Source: a virus
Virus record (IMG/VR): IMGVR_UViG_3300045777_000191
Coordinates: 1-32,466 of that record
Reading direction: 5' to 3' (one strand)
DNA: 32,466 bases
Below, one piece after another: positions 10,301-17,966 of this stretch; positions within the stretch are counted from its first letter, which is position 1, and every line of letters starts with the position of its first letter. A model generated the notes under the pieces. That model did not search any database. It was not told where the DNA came from and saw nothing but the letters and a program-made list of their open reading frames with translations. Position numbers and translations under genes: made by a program.

Positions 10301-12517
10301 GTAAGTATGAATGGTACTGAGATCATTAATCGGTTGATCTATTTGGTAATGGGTTGAATCTTGAATTCCGGTAATTCTTCTTTGAACAGGAATATTGGCA
10401 GAAGTTACTAAATTAATTAGCATACCAATTTTACTTGCATCAGTTGAAACTACGGATAGGGTGGTATTGCCCGAACCCTGTAAAACAGCATCGGTATTAA
10501 TTTGATATTGCGTATTATATCGCATCTCAACCACTTCTACTTCATTAAAATTGGAAGAAGAATTGGAAATAAAAATTTGTTGCGCATTGGAGTTGTCTAA
10601 ATAATATAAAAAACGACAACGATCCCCTGGATTAAAGGTATAGGCTATAATATTCTCTGGGTAAATTTTATGATAAATATTAATACCCTGCATGACCAAA
10701 TCTAAAAAATCGTTTCTTCCATTATTAGCGACCAAGTTGATAGCCTGGGTATAAAATTGAGTAAAAGTGGCAAAATTTAAATTTTGTGTTCTTACAATTT
10801 GAAATCGAACGGCATACGGTGGGGGCGTATGAGAAATACTAAGTTGATGACTGGCCCATTGAATAGACCCCAATTCCATAAAACTTTTGGAATATATTTT
10901 CCAAGACGAATTCGTAAATACTTGCGTTTTTCTTCCTTCAAAATCTTCATAAATAATTCCATATTGGACGATAGAACCCGATTTATTTACTTTTTGAGTT
11001 AAATTAGAAAGGCTTATAGATGTATAATACGTCGATATAACGGTTAATTCTAAATTAGGAATATTATTTCGGGCAAAACTTTTATATACATTAAAAGTTA
11101 CTACGGAGCCTGATTGAGTAGGCGTATTTCCTGGATAATCTAAATCGAACGCTTTTTTTTCAGCATCCCCGACAATTTGGAAACTTAATTCAAAAAAATA
11201 ATTGGCTACATCTAATGGTTTTGTATAGGGGGTTACGGTATAAATCCATTGTTCTGTTTCGTTGGCTATGCTATACAAAGTAAAAACCATTCCTGTCGCC
11301 AATGGGTTATTGGTAAAATCGATTGAAAATTGCCACCGGTTTAAATTATAATTACCTTGAATAGCACCACTTCTTGATTGAAAGGTGATGGGAGGATTGC
11401 TTAAAATGGGTGTAGTCGATCCAGAAAAATCAATCGCCGCATAGCTTATAACGGATCCAACTTGTATAATGAGGTTATTAAATCCTTCTTTAAAGCCCGT
11501 ATAGGCCATGATTTTGTTGTTTACCAATTCCTGAGCAAAGGGATTGGCTGGTAAATAGCTATAGGGTTGAATTAATAAAGAAACATCAACCGTATTGTAT
11601 TCTCCGTCATTGTAAAAATTAAGGGTGTAGTTGCTATTATTTCCTAAACTTAGGGTGTTTTTATTTATATTTTGAACTAAAACCCAATTTAATCCGTCTA
11701 TTTGGGCGACAATATTAATTTGGCTAACATTTTCAAAGCCTGTATTAATAATGATGGCTATAAAATTATTATTTTGATTGAGGCTAAAACTAGCCGTTTG
11801 AGAGTTGGCATTTAATAAAGAGCCATTATAGGGTTCATTTACCGGATTGGGTAAAATACTAAAATCGCTATAGGTACTCTGCTCGTTGTCGTCGTAAATA
11901 TATTGATAGGCGAATTTAAAAGTATGTCTATATAGGTTGTTGTTTTGGCGCGTTAGATCATTTCCATAGGAACAAGTGGGTGCATAATACGGAGCCCTTT
12001 TATAGGCATTTATAATATCCAGGCTAATGTCCGCATAACTGCCATCCCTTATTTTGGTTATATTAATTTTTCGAGCTGGGTTAATCCCTTGGTCTACCCA
12101 ATACAATAAATCGTTATTAATTAATACGGGATTTAAAATAAGACCCTGCAGAGAGAATTGGAAAATATCTACGCCTCCCGTATCGGTAATGGATTGGATT
12201 ATTTTTTCTATATACTCACCAATAATATTAAAAGATAAAATGGTATGATAACCACTAGAATTGTAAATCCAATAAATAATTTGAAATCCTACTTCATCGG
12301 CAAGGCTACCAATAACTACATTTTTTCCAGGGGGTAAAGAAAAGGGAATTAAAGTATTGCCCATAATATTTTTAATACCTAAAACATCTCCGGAACCGGT
12401 AGAATTGTTTCGAATATTTAAGGCATATAAATAATCAAAAGGGGAAATAGATTCAACCTGTGTGTCGGTATCCATTCCCCCTTTAAAATCATTTTGGGCT
12501 ATTAATTTAGTATTCAT
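7325..12517 (-). CDS. Giant tail nozzle/stabilisation protein with Ig-like and beta-propeller receptor-binding region (1730 aa)
   Basis: The N-terminus (MNTKLIAQNDFKGGMDTD) and residues to about 1045, including FKFAYQYIYDDNEQSTYSDF and FGVYDRKNEEYILAFQ, follow the pattern of P22 gp10-like stabilisation proteins (crAss-phage muzzle type). About residues 1080-1120 form an Ig-like or cadherin-like repeat (VTYTPNAGYSGPDSFSYT). A short Cys-containing module follows (NPDYIAPFYDINICPVG, about 1195-1215). About 1345-1690 read as a YVTN-type beta-propeller (FVANYGSGTVSVID; FNTILATITVP recurring as FNTILANISFP). The end repeats the Cys module start (NPNYIAPYVNTTTCPIGM) and stops. The start overlaps the 89-residue gene by 11 bases. 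Likely role: distal tail tube plus host recognition. The domain boundaries are my reading of the sequence, not a search. Confidence 0.7.
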   Translation of the reverse strand: MNTKLIAQNDFKGGMDTDTQVESISPFDYLYALNIRNNSTGSGDVLGIKNIMGNTLIPFSLPPGKNVVIGSLADEVGFQIIYWIYNSSGYHTILSFNIIGEYIEKIIQSITDTGGVDIFQFSLQGLILNPVLINNDLLYWVDQGINPARKINITKIRDGSYADISLDIINAYKRAPYYAPTCSYGNDLTRQNNNLYRHTFKFAYQYIYDDNEQSTYSDFSILPNPVNEPYNGSLLNANSQTASFSLNQNNNFIAIIINTGFENVSQINIVAQIDGLNWVLVQNINKNTLSLGNNSNYTLNFYNDGEYNTVDVSLLIQPYSYLPANPFAQELVNNKIMAYTGFKEGFNNLIIQVGSVISYAAIDFSGSTTPILSNPPITFQSRSGAIQGNYNLNRWQFSIDFTNNPLATGMVFTLYSIANETEQWIYTVTPYTKPLDVANYFFELSFQIVGDAEKKAFDLDYPGNTPTQSGSVVTFNVYKSFARNNIPNLELTVISTYYTSISLSNLTQKVNKSGSIVQYGIIYEDFEGRKTQVFTNSSWKIYSKSFMELGSIQWASHQLSISHTPPPYAVRFQIVRTQNLNFATFTQFYTQAINLVANNGRNDFLDLVMQGINIYHKIYPENIIAYTFNPGDRCRFLYYLDNSNAQQIFISNSSSNFNEVEVVEMRYNTQYQINTDAVLQGSGNTTLSVVSTDASKIGMLINLVTSANIPVQRRITGIQDSTHYQIDQPINDLSTIHTYTFIDDRLIIRVKNPYFPNLPGLSTGALPVFALVELFTPGKNTGIQGSQVYFEFGQKYDIQNPGLPTAYHNGQAQNQTAIQPALFNISNGDTYARLREMPKVNAYPGVTSNIGPVEDYNFSDFYPSAFNDNGRPEAESPLAAESYFPERIRYSLSFIPGSNINGINQFLYSNFIDYSDSYGAIMRMYYRDSKLYILKQLITGFTNVFKVQVKLADDSSQLLTSNNIFENQLHYYTFKGGIGNNPESFAENGLQIYFASANAGAILRLSLDGLIPISTKYKMDKFFRNLLTYYANSGGRIFGVYDRKNEEYILAFQNTSNAIYTDVFNGNAWQTNNQNQIDSTTFQIITPPTHGTLSAIDSTGNVTYTPNAGYSGPDSFSYTAKTPAGIQLPAVNECINVISPTRPTGWRGTGQSCPVDGSGNQTGFVVFANLEQYYIDTITGGNISSATATGQTKANTPTISGNPNPDYIAPFYDINICPVGTTFVIAVTYQANLQGAVITLGSGSFTVPNNNAGTGSFSTPLTVGSSASMNVTLPKASGQGVSVNGGSIQNITPATSGNQTLTFTATITAGEAISVSLYSQSYGYVADTGTAICEKTLNIGATISGFSNPYSIICISSINKTFVANYGSGTVSVIDSNPANPTFNTILATITVPGAGGGLPRALLFVSGIIYLLDQNQGIFTIDINTYAIFNIVNQSTLGTSGGGTGPLSFIYSSIQGGFVVPLFSLSSTVAGKTSGTCPVKVFSPTGTLIKTIIISDTSANELTNTIVRPTYVAEDTVSGDLYFSDSNVGANSPIRVYTVHQGDLFNYNTLQLPSNSSDTSRRMAWIASSRKLYVPCGTTQKVFIIDTNPGNVSTFNTILANISFPSVCGDAIYIPAISALYVCSRTGSSIFVVNTTNNTFTIGNASSAPISLDYNSSIPGIYIVNYDSGTTSQLPYPNSLVNDGKLIILNLLQNFSGSGVLTGTSVPNVVGNPNYIAPYVNTTTCPIGM

Positions 12518-12776
12518 CTTCCACTCTTGGCATTTTACCTTCTTTTTCGTGCCGGTATTGATTTAAAGTTACAATATGCGTGTTGCCGGCACTATCCGGA
12601 AATCTTCTTTTTTTAATCTCAACATGAAGCATTCCCTTTTGTGTTTCATTATCCCAGGCAAATTTTCTTAAGGATTCTACGTCAAAACTAATTTTTAGCA
12701 CTTGCCAAGTTTCCCCAGAAGAAGTTTGTGTTTCTTCTTTTGCATAACTTTTTGGCAAAAAAATATGTTCTTTCAA
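12507..12776 (-). CDS. Small conserved-type phage protein with TTG start (89 aa)
   Basis: The start chosen is TTG at 12776-12774. It shares two bases with the TGA stop of the upstream gene (TTGA overlap) and lies 7 bases after GGAG, one of the few Shine-Dalgarno-like sites here. The longer reading to an ATG at 12863 would be out-of-frame shadow of the upstream gene. The protein (FLPKSYAKEETQTSSGETW, then VLKISFDVESLRKFAW, GMLHVEIKKRRFPDSAGNTH) resembles in pattern a family of small phage proteins with a 'G-x-THxxxLN' ending. I do not know its function. Its place between a fibre-like protein and the nozzle gene suggests late expression. Confidence 0.6.
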   Translation of the reverse strand: MKEHIFLPKSYAKEETQTSSGETWQVLKISFDVESLRKFAWDNETQKGMLHVEIKKRRFPDSAGNTHIVTLNQYRHEKEGKMPRVEDEY

Positions 12777-13165
12777 GAGGTTGCTCCGGTTAGCCAATTT
12801 CCAGATGTCGCACCCGATAATCCAGCCGGTAAAATATCCAGTTTGCCCGTGGTGGAATTCCAACCAAAAAGGGTCATGGTATAGGTCCCTTGGGCTCTCT
12901 GTGCGGTCGTATGACTATACAATCCTATGTGCCCAGGAGTTAAAGCTGCGGATCCATTTTGGATAATTTGAGCCAAAGAAGTGCAATTTCCAAAGCCGTT
13001 ATAAAATAAATTGGCAAGCGTATTTACGCCATCACCCACTTTAAAATATTGGGTTTTGTGGATATAAGCCGATTCCCAAGGCTGTAAAATTTTGGGTGAG
13101 GCAAACATATCTAATTCACTATTGAATTCATGTTCTCTTGTTTTGGTGTGCTTTCTGTCTCCCAT
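12773..13165 (-). CDS. Small fibre-like virion protein (130 aa)
   Basis: After a charged N-terminus (MGDRKHTKTREHEFNS) the sequence has PWESAYIHKTQYFKVGDGVN. This is the GDG-x-x-x-L motif seen in trimeric fibre heads and in phage proteins similar to the N-terminal domain of tropism determinants. A beta-rich Gly/Thr/Ser C-terminus follows (GTYTMTLFGWNSTTGK). This suggests a small structural fibre, decoration or tail-tip protein. It lies 25 bases downstream of the connector gene and its stop overlaps the TTG start of the next gene. The function is inferred from the motif and location. Confidence 0.5.
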   Translation of the reverse strand: MGDRKHTKTREHEFNSELDMFASPKILQPWESAYIHKTQYFKVGDGVNTLANLFYNGFGNCTSLAQIIQNGSAALTPGHIGLYSHTTAQRAQGTYTMTLFGWNSTTGKLDILPAGLSGATSGNWLTGATS

Positions 13166-13190
13166 GACTTTTTTATTTTAAAATTAATAA

Positions 13191-13913
13191 TTATTTTGGA
13201 TTTGATTTATAATTGGATGTTAAAATATCAATATAATCTTTTTCGTTTCCTGATCCCATAAAATTGCGAATCCATTCCGATTCCCGATTATATTCTTTTA
13301 GGCATCGTGCGGATACTCCCGGGTTTTTAATCAGGTAATGCTCATATAAACAATAATTCCGTAGGGCAAATTCATACTGATCCGGTATCCATTGAAGGCC
13401 CGAAAAAGTAGGGTCGTATTTAAAACTTAAAACAAAGGTGTCATTGGGTTGGTAGCTTCCCGAAAGCACGGTACTCCTTTCGTGGTGAATGTGATTATAA
13501 TAACCCCAGGAATTACCCGGGTCTGTTACTCCAAATAATTCTCCGGTAAAGTTCCATACACCCGTATAATAGGGAAAAAAATTATCAATATCATATACGG
13601 CATAATCGACGGATTTCGCACCCAAATATTCTTTATAAACGGACCTACTTTGCAAGTTTTGATCTTTTGAAAGCCGGTACAAGTTATTGTATCGGGCTAG
13701 CCAAACATTAATTACCTGAATGCAATCAATCGGCCAATCCAACATATTGAGTGGGTTTAGATTGACATTTTCGGATCTATAAACGGGCGTATATTGGAGA
13801 TTTAATTTCCTTAAACCCCGGGCCATAGATAAAATCTGTTTATTGTACGTCCTGGCATCGGGATCATCTATGGAAATGCAAATATCCCGAATAAATTCAT
13901 CTACAGCCCTCAT
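13191..13913 (-). CDS. Head-tail connector / ring-like protein (240 aa)
   Basis: Starts MRAVDEFIRDICISIDDPDA in an ATGA overlap with the preceding gene. The opening 'FIRDI-x-x-x-I-x-DP' followed by a helix and a beta domain (LNMLDWPIDCIQVINVWLARY; FVLSFKYDPTFSGLQWIPDQYEFALRNY split over the middle) is the style of the head-tail connector (ring) proteins that follow the capsid gene in Bacteroidota podoviruses. Third of three similar-sized connector candidates in a row. No enzymatic motif is visible. It probably forms a ring between portal and nozzle. Confidence 0.6.
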   Translation of the reverse strand: MRAVDEFIRDICISIDDPDARTYNKQILSMARGLRKLNLQYTPVYRSENVNLNPLNMLDWPIDCIQVINVWLARYNNLYRLSKDQNLQSRSVYKEYLGAKSVDYAVYDIDNFFPYYTGVWNFTGELFGVTDPGNSWGYYNHIHHERSTVLSGSYQPNDTFVLSFKYDPTFSGLQWIPDQYEFALRNYCLYEHYLIKNPGVSARCLKEYNRESEWIRNFMGSGNEKDYIDILTSNYKSNPK

Positions 13914-14560
13914 ACTCTTGATTTATTGGTTGTGGTAATATCTTCATTATCCTCTTGATTGTCTCTGGGTGTGGTTCTTACAGGTGCAAAATAGGCGGTT
14001 ACATAGGCAATTAAATCGGCGACTTTTTCTTCTGGAATGGGTAGAGTATCCGCATCGTTTAAATCCGTTGGAGCGACATAGGCTTTCATTAATAATATTC
14101 TGGCATTGCCCGAATTGGCCAATCCTCGTAAATAGATATTACCCCCTTCTAAATAATAGGTGGTTTCGGTCTGTTTATATTTTTCAATGTATTTTTCTAT
14201 GGCATCCTCTCCTTGCTGTCCCGGGATAAACGATTTTCCTCCAAACGTACCCACATAAACAAGCCCTCTACCTTTTGTAAGCGATATAATTTTCCATGGT
14301 AAAGCAGTATAATATTGTCTGCGAAGCGTATCGTAGGATAGAGAAACACCTGGTGGAGGGGTAGAAAGGATGAGTTGTTGTTGGATAAATCGGCTTCCAT
14401 CATCGCCAAACCAATCTTGTTTGTATAAATCATATAGAATCTTATTGCAACCTACTATGATTTGTAAATCAATGTCGGATTCCCAAAGTGCGGTATCCAC
14501 ACTCGGTTTTCCTCCGGTCAGGGCTTCATAAATAAGATATTTTACCTGTCCAAAAAGCAT
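13910..14560 (-). CDS. Head-tail connector / adaptor-like protein (216 aa)
   Basis: Begins MLFGQVKYLIYEALTGGKPS. The N-terminal helical part (LWESDIDLQIIVGCNKILYDL) is followed by a beta-rich middle (RGLVYVGTFGGKSFIPGQQG) and a helical end (EEKVADLIAYVTAYFAPVRT), then an acidic tail. Size and layout are those of head-tail adaptor or connector proteins. Its start overlaps the previous stop by one base (TAATG) and its stop overlaps the next start (ATGA), suggesting translational coupling and a fixed stoichiometry with its neighbours. Function inferred from order and shape. Confidence 0.55.
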   Translation of the reverse strand: MLFGQVKYLIYEALTGGKPSVDTALWESDIDLQIIVGCNKILYDLYKQDWFGDDGSRFIQQQLILSTPPPGVSLSYDTLRRQYYTALPWKIISLTKGRGLVYVGTFGGKSFIPGQQGEDAIEKYIEKYKQTETTYYLEGGNIYLRGLANSGNARILLMKAYVAPTDLNDADTLPIPEEKVADLIAYVTAYFAPVRTTPRDNQEDNEDITTTNKSRV

Positions 14561-15243
14561 TAGTCAATTTTTAATACATCTTCTTGTTTTAATTTTAGAG
14601 AAGCTATTTCCATTAAAAATTGCTCTCTTATTTCTATGCCCAATTTTTCCAGCATGAGTAATACGATTAAATTAAAAGCAGTATCGTTCCATTGTAAAGG
14701 TATGGTATTGGACGGATCAATGGTAAGAGAAACCCCATACGGTGTTGAATTGGAAATAAGGGCAATACTGGCCGAAGCCGGTCTTTTTATGTATCGAAAA
14801 CGGATGGTGCAGGCCGAATAACTAGTTATTTGAAAATTGTCATTTTCAGTATAATATTGAATACGTTTCTTTTGAAGATTAAATTGGCGGTTGGGGCTTT
14901 GATTAATTAATCCTACTTGATTGGAATCGATGGGTCTAACGGGAATCCAAATCGGGTTATTATTCATATCTACTCCATTTTGATAATCTAAATCTAAAGA
15001 ATGTAAATAGTCTGAAGGAGCAGTAATAATTCCCTGGGAGTTGGAGTTTAAAATAGGCGTAACAATAAAAGGGCTCAAAATATCCTGAGCCCTTCCTGTA
15101 AAACCTAAATACGCATATATTTTTTCTACCAGTTCTAATTGAACGGCATCCAAACGGTCGTTAAAAACCTGGGCAGACGTGTATCCGGCTTGGTCTTTTT
15201 GGGCCAATTCATTAACACGATTATATACCCGAGCAGTATCCAT
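14560..15243 (-). CDS. Head-tail connector-like protein (227 aa)
   Basis: Starts MDTARVYNRVNELAQKDQAG, then SAQVFNDRLDAVQLELVEKI. This opening (a pair of helices, 'DQAG-x-x-S/T-x-x-x-FN') is familiar from connector-family proteins of crAss-like and other Bacteroidota phages. A beta domain with APSDYLHSLDLDYQNG and IWIPVRPIDSNQVG follows, and a C-terminal helix. It is TAATG-coupled to both neighbours. The role is probably a ring or adaptor protein between the portal and tail. I give the family by pattern only. Confidence 0.6.
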   Translation of the reverse strand: MDTARVYNRVNELAQKDQAGYTSAQVFNDRLDAVQLELVEKIYAYLGFTGRAQDILSPFIVTPILNSNSQGIITAPSDYLHSLDLDYQNGVDMNNNPIWIPVRPIDSNQVGLINQSPNRQFNLQKKRIQYYTENDNFQITSYSACTIRFRYIKRPASASIALISNSTPYGVSLTIDPSNTIPLQWNDTAFNLIVLLMLEKLGIEIREQFLMEIASLKLKQEDVLKID

Positions 15244-16367
15244 TAAACGACTACATTATTTTTTCTAAATTCCTTAATTTCTTCCGCCAATTCATGCCAC
15301 CGGTTTTGATCCAAGTGGCTTAATTCTGAGAAATTAGGAGAATGAGGGTCGTATTTTGCTAACCTTTTAATGGTTTTGTCATGGTTTTTATCGGCTTCTA
15401 CTTTCGATATTCCTTTGCTGGCTTCAGGAACAAGCGTGCTGGATTCTGGAATTTTTACTTCTTTAAAATATTTATCCATGGCCGAACTTTCCAAGATCGA
15501 TTCCTGATTGACATTATTTAGGCTATTGATAATTTCTTGCCATAATTCTTCCATTTTCATCAAAACCTGATCCTTTAAAAAACGGAACGGTTCGGCTCCC
15601 TGTGGAACGCCACAAATTTCCCGATTGTTCAGCTTCCAGATAATAATACCATTGGAATTCTTTTGGGTAATAATTCCTTTATCAATCGCATCTTGAATCG
15701 TTCCATCGAATTGAACCGATTTGTTTTTGATTTTATTCAAAAAATCATAAGGTGAATAATCGGCTATTGAATATAATCGGTTTTGAACTTCTTCGTTGCT
15801 CAATTCATCCACAGAGCCTACGCCAAATCCTTTTAACAGTTTTCTTAATTCCAAAATAGACTGATTTTCGGAATAAATAAAATTGGCCGCTTCTGTTTTT
15901 TTCTTGATGGTTTCGTTCTTTTCAGCAGCGTTGGCTTGAAGATTCAACACCTGATAGGTGTATCCCATACCTTCTTCTCGAAAGGGGCTTTCTTTAAAAA
16001 ATTCAGGATGTAAAAAGAACCAAATAAATTCATCTTCATCTTGAATCGTAAAGGTTACCTCTTTATAGGTCAGTATCTTGGTTGCAAAAATCATTTCACC
16101 CTTTGGTGTTCGATAATTGCTTTTGCTATACCTTAAAAAGTGAGAACCCGAATTTTTGCTCGATAAAGTATAATAGGGTTTTAAATTAAAACTATCCGGT
16201 TTAATTATACGGCCATTGTTCTCAGGATCCGGATCAATCGTGTATAAATTAGGGGCTAGGGTAAGCAGTTGTTTTTTGTGGTTTTTAGGAATTACACTTT
16301 CGCTTAATCCATACATAACCAATAAATCTTTTTTGGATATGGGTGTGTCGTCAATAAATAAAGGCAT
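15243..16367 (-). CDS. Virion-associated protein of unknown function (374 aa)
   Basis: First gene after the capsid gene and its terminator. The N-terminal half is beta-rich (YYTLSSKNSGSHFLRYSK; KEVTFTIQDEDEFIWFFLHP). The second half is helical and charged, with a Lys/Glu-rich end. I recognise no catalytic motif. The acidic stretch DEDEFIWFFLHPEFF and the position beside the capsid gene recall accessory proteins found at this place in Bacteroidota phages, but I cannot name the family. Because it lies downstream of a terminator, it may be expressed at a lower level than the capsid protein. Confidence 0.55.
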   Translation of the reverse strand: MPLFIDDTPISKKDLLVMYGLSESVIPKNHKKQLLTLAPNLYTIDPDPENNGRIIKPDSFNLKPYYTLSSKNSGSHFLRYSKSNYRTPKGEMIFATKILTYKEVTFTIQDEDEFIWFFLHPEFFKESPFREEGMGYTYQVLNLQANAAEKNETIKKKTEAANFIYSENQSILELRKLLKGFGVGSVDELSNEEVQNRLYSIADYSPYDFLNKIKNKSVQFDGTIQDAIDKGIITQKNSNGIIIWKLNNREICGVPQGAEPFRFLKDQVLMKMEELWQEIINSLNNVNQESILESSAMDKYFKEVKIPESSTLVPEASKGISKVEADKNHDKTIKRLAKYDPHSPNFSELSHLDQNRWHELAEEIKEFRKNNVVV

Positions 16368-16383
16368 AATAAACGATTTTAAA

Positions 16384-16418
16384 TTAAAAAAATAAAGGCA
16401 AGGCCGTTCGGCCTTGCC
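16384..16418 (-). terminator. Rho-independent terminator after the capsid gene
   Basis: GGCAAGGCC (16397-16405) and GGCCTTGCC (16410-16418) form a perfect 9-bp GC-rich stem with a 4-base loop. Read on the minus strand it is followed by a T-rich tract (TTTATTTTTTT). It stands 19 bases after the capsid stop, inside an otherwise continuous operon, so it probably lets part of the transcripts end after the capsid gene. Confidence 0.85.
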
Positions 16419-16436
16419 ATAATATAAAATGAATAA

Positions 16437-17945
16437 TTAGGTATTAATTGCTTTAGAAATGATTACCTGATTGGCAGATGAACCATGGAATGCAATTTCA
16501 GATTGCCAATAAAAACTCATCGCATCAATGGGAGAAGTTTTCTGAATTGGACCGGCACCTCCCAATTTGTAGATTTCAATTTCTCTTGAATAACCGTCTA
16601 ATTCTTTATACTCACCAGAAAATAATGGAAAACTTTCTTTGGTTTTGGTATCTGTAAAAGAACCCATTGGAATTTTAACCGAATAATTTGGATAACCAAA
16701 TCCCGTGGCTCCCATTCCTTGTGGATCGGTAAATTCCGGTTGTTTCCGACTAATATAAGTGAAAGAACCTTTATGATAAGCACGGAACCCGAAAAATACA
16801 AAATATTCCATTGGATCCCCTCCTCCTAATACGCTAGAATCCGGTAAGGCATCTTTGGCGTAGTTGAAATAGGTATTGTCCAAATAATCTTTAATGGAGT
16901 TTTCAACGTCATTATGATATTGGAATCCATCAAAAGAACAAATGACCGGAGCGGCTACCCGTTCTCTTTCTAAAATAACACCATAGGAATCAATATCATC
17001 TAAAGATACGGCTCCCGGTGTATGATTATAGATTTGTCCGTTGGCATTATAATACGGAATCATGCCTTGGGTAAATTTAACAGGTGTATTATAGGCCGCT
17101 ACGGCACCGGATAAGTTTAAACTCGTAAGAATAGGGTCGGTAGGAGGGCCAACCGTTATACCCGATAATTGCTGTCCAAACATTAAAGCGTGGCTCATTC
17201 GGTCATAATGCAAAATTTCTTCCGTTTCCATACCCTGCATTACATAACTTCCAGGCATCCCTTCAATCGGTTCATAAGGAAGTTGAGAAGTAATAGAAGA
17301 ACCGTCGATGGTAAATTGACTTTTTACAATCGTAAACTGGTTTTGATAGCGGATAGATTTAGTGGCCGTTGGGGCGACTGGACCAGAACCGGCGGCGTTG
17401 GCATTGGTTACAATGGGATACCGTCCATTAACCACAAAAGCTGCCGTTCCTCCCACTCCTGCCGTACTAGGGGTTACACTGGCATCGGGCTGTACGGTTA
17501 AAACGTGGGGATTAACACCCGTATTTTTTGCCGTTACATAAAACTGAATACGAGTACCAGGAATTTCGATAATATCACCCACTTTAGGAAACGAGAACGG
17601 TACAGCCGTTCCGGAAATGGTTGGAGTGTACATATCGGTCGTTCCCAAAGTAATCGTAGAAGTGGAACCAGCCGTAGTTCCTAACGTTACGGCACTAGGG
17701 GAAAAAGCTTGTTTAATCCAGTCCTGTTCATAATGGCCAGTGTTTGGAGATTTAGAAGGAAACATGAGCCCCAATTCTTTTAACATCAAATAAAGGCCTA
17801 AATGATAATTATGGCGTTTATAATATGTTTTTCGAAATTGTGGGGCATCGGCGAACAATCCTAATGTATTTAGGAACTGTTCGGTAACACCTGCGCCGGC
17901 TACTTGGGACGGGGTGCTTTGATATGGATAATTACCTACTGGCAT
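16437..17945 (-). CDS. Major capsid protein (502 aa)
   Basis: Predicted capsid subunit. Residues 1-70 (MPVGNYPYQSTPSQVAGAGV; FRKTYYKRHNYHLGLYLML) resemble an N-terminal arm. A Gly/Thr-rich beta region follows, then a helical spine, with a typical late MEYFVFFGFRAYHKGSFTYI stretch. The length of about 500 residues fits HK97-fold capsids of large Bacteroidota podoviruses. The position right after portal and scaffold genes and the strong terminator just downstream (high, separate expression) both support this. No protease motif is visible inside it. The start at 17945 has no Shine-Dalgarno sequence and is preceded by A-rich DNA (CTAAAAATCATG). Confidence 0.8.
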   Translation of the reverse strand: MPVGNYPYQSTPSQVAGAGVTEQFLNTLGLFADAPQFRKTYYKRHNYHLGLYLMLKELGLMFPSKSPNTGHYEQDWIKQAFSPSAVTLGTTAGSTSTITLGTTDMYTPTISGTAVPFSFPKVGDIIEIPGTRIQFYVTAKNTGVNPHVLTVQPDASVTPSTAGVGGTAAFVVNGRYPIVTNANAAGSGPVAPTATKSIRYQNQFTIVKSQFTIDGSSITSQLPYEPIEGMPGSYVMQGMETEEILHYDRMSHALMFGQQLSGITVGPPTDPILTSLNLSGAVAAYNTPVKFTQGMIPYYNANGQIYNHTPGAVSLDDIDSYGVILERERVAAPVICSFDGFQYHNDVENSIKDYLDNTYFNYAKDALPDSSVLGGGDPMEYFVFFGFRAYHKGSFTYISRKQPEFTDPQGMGATGFGYPNYSVKIPMGSFTDTKTKESFPLFSGEYKELDGYSREIEIYKLGGAGPIQKTSPIDAMSFYWQSEIAFHGSSANQVIISKAINT

Positions 17946-17966
17946 GATTTTTAGTTTTTAAATGGT

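Noticed and set aside
7325-12517. Diversity-generating retroelement acting on the tail protein
   Set aside because: No reverse transcriptase, template repeat or A-rich variable repeat pair is visible in the window.
12777-12863. N-terminal extension of the 89-residue protein to ATG 12863
   Set aside because: This part is the out-of-frame reading of the upstream fibre-like gene, which has convincing protein sequence there.
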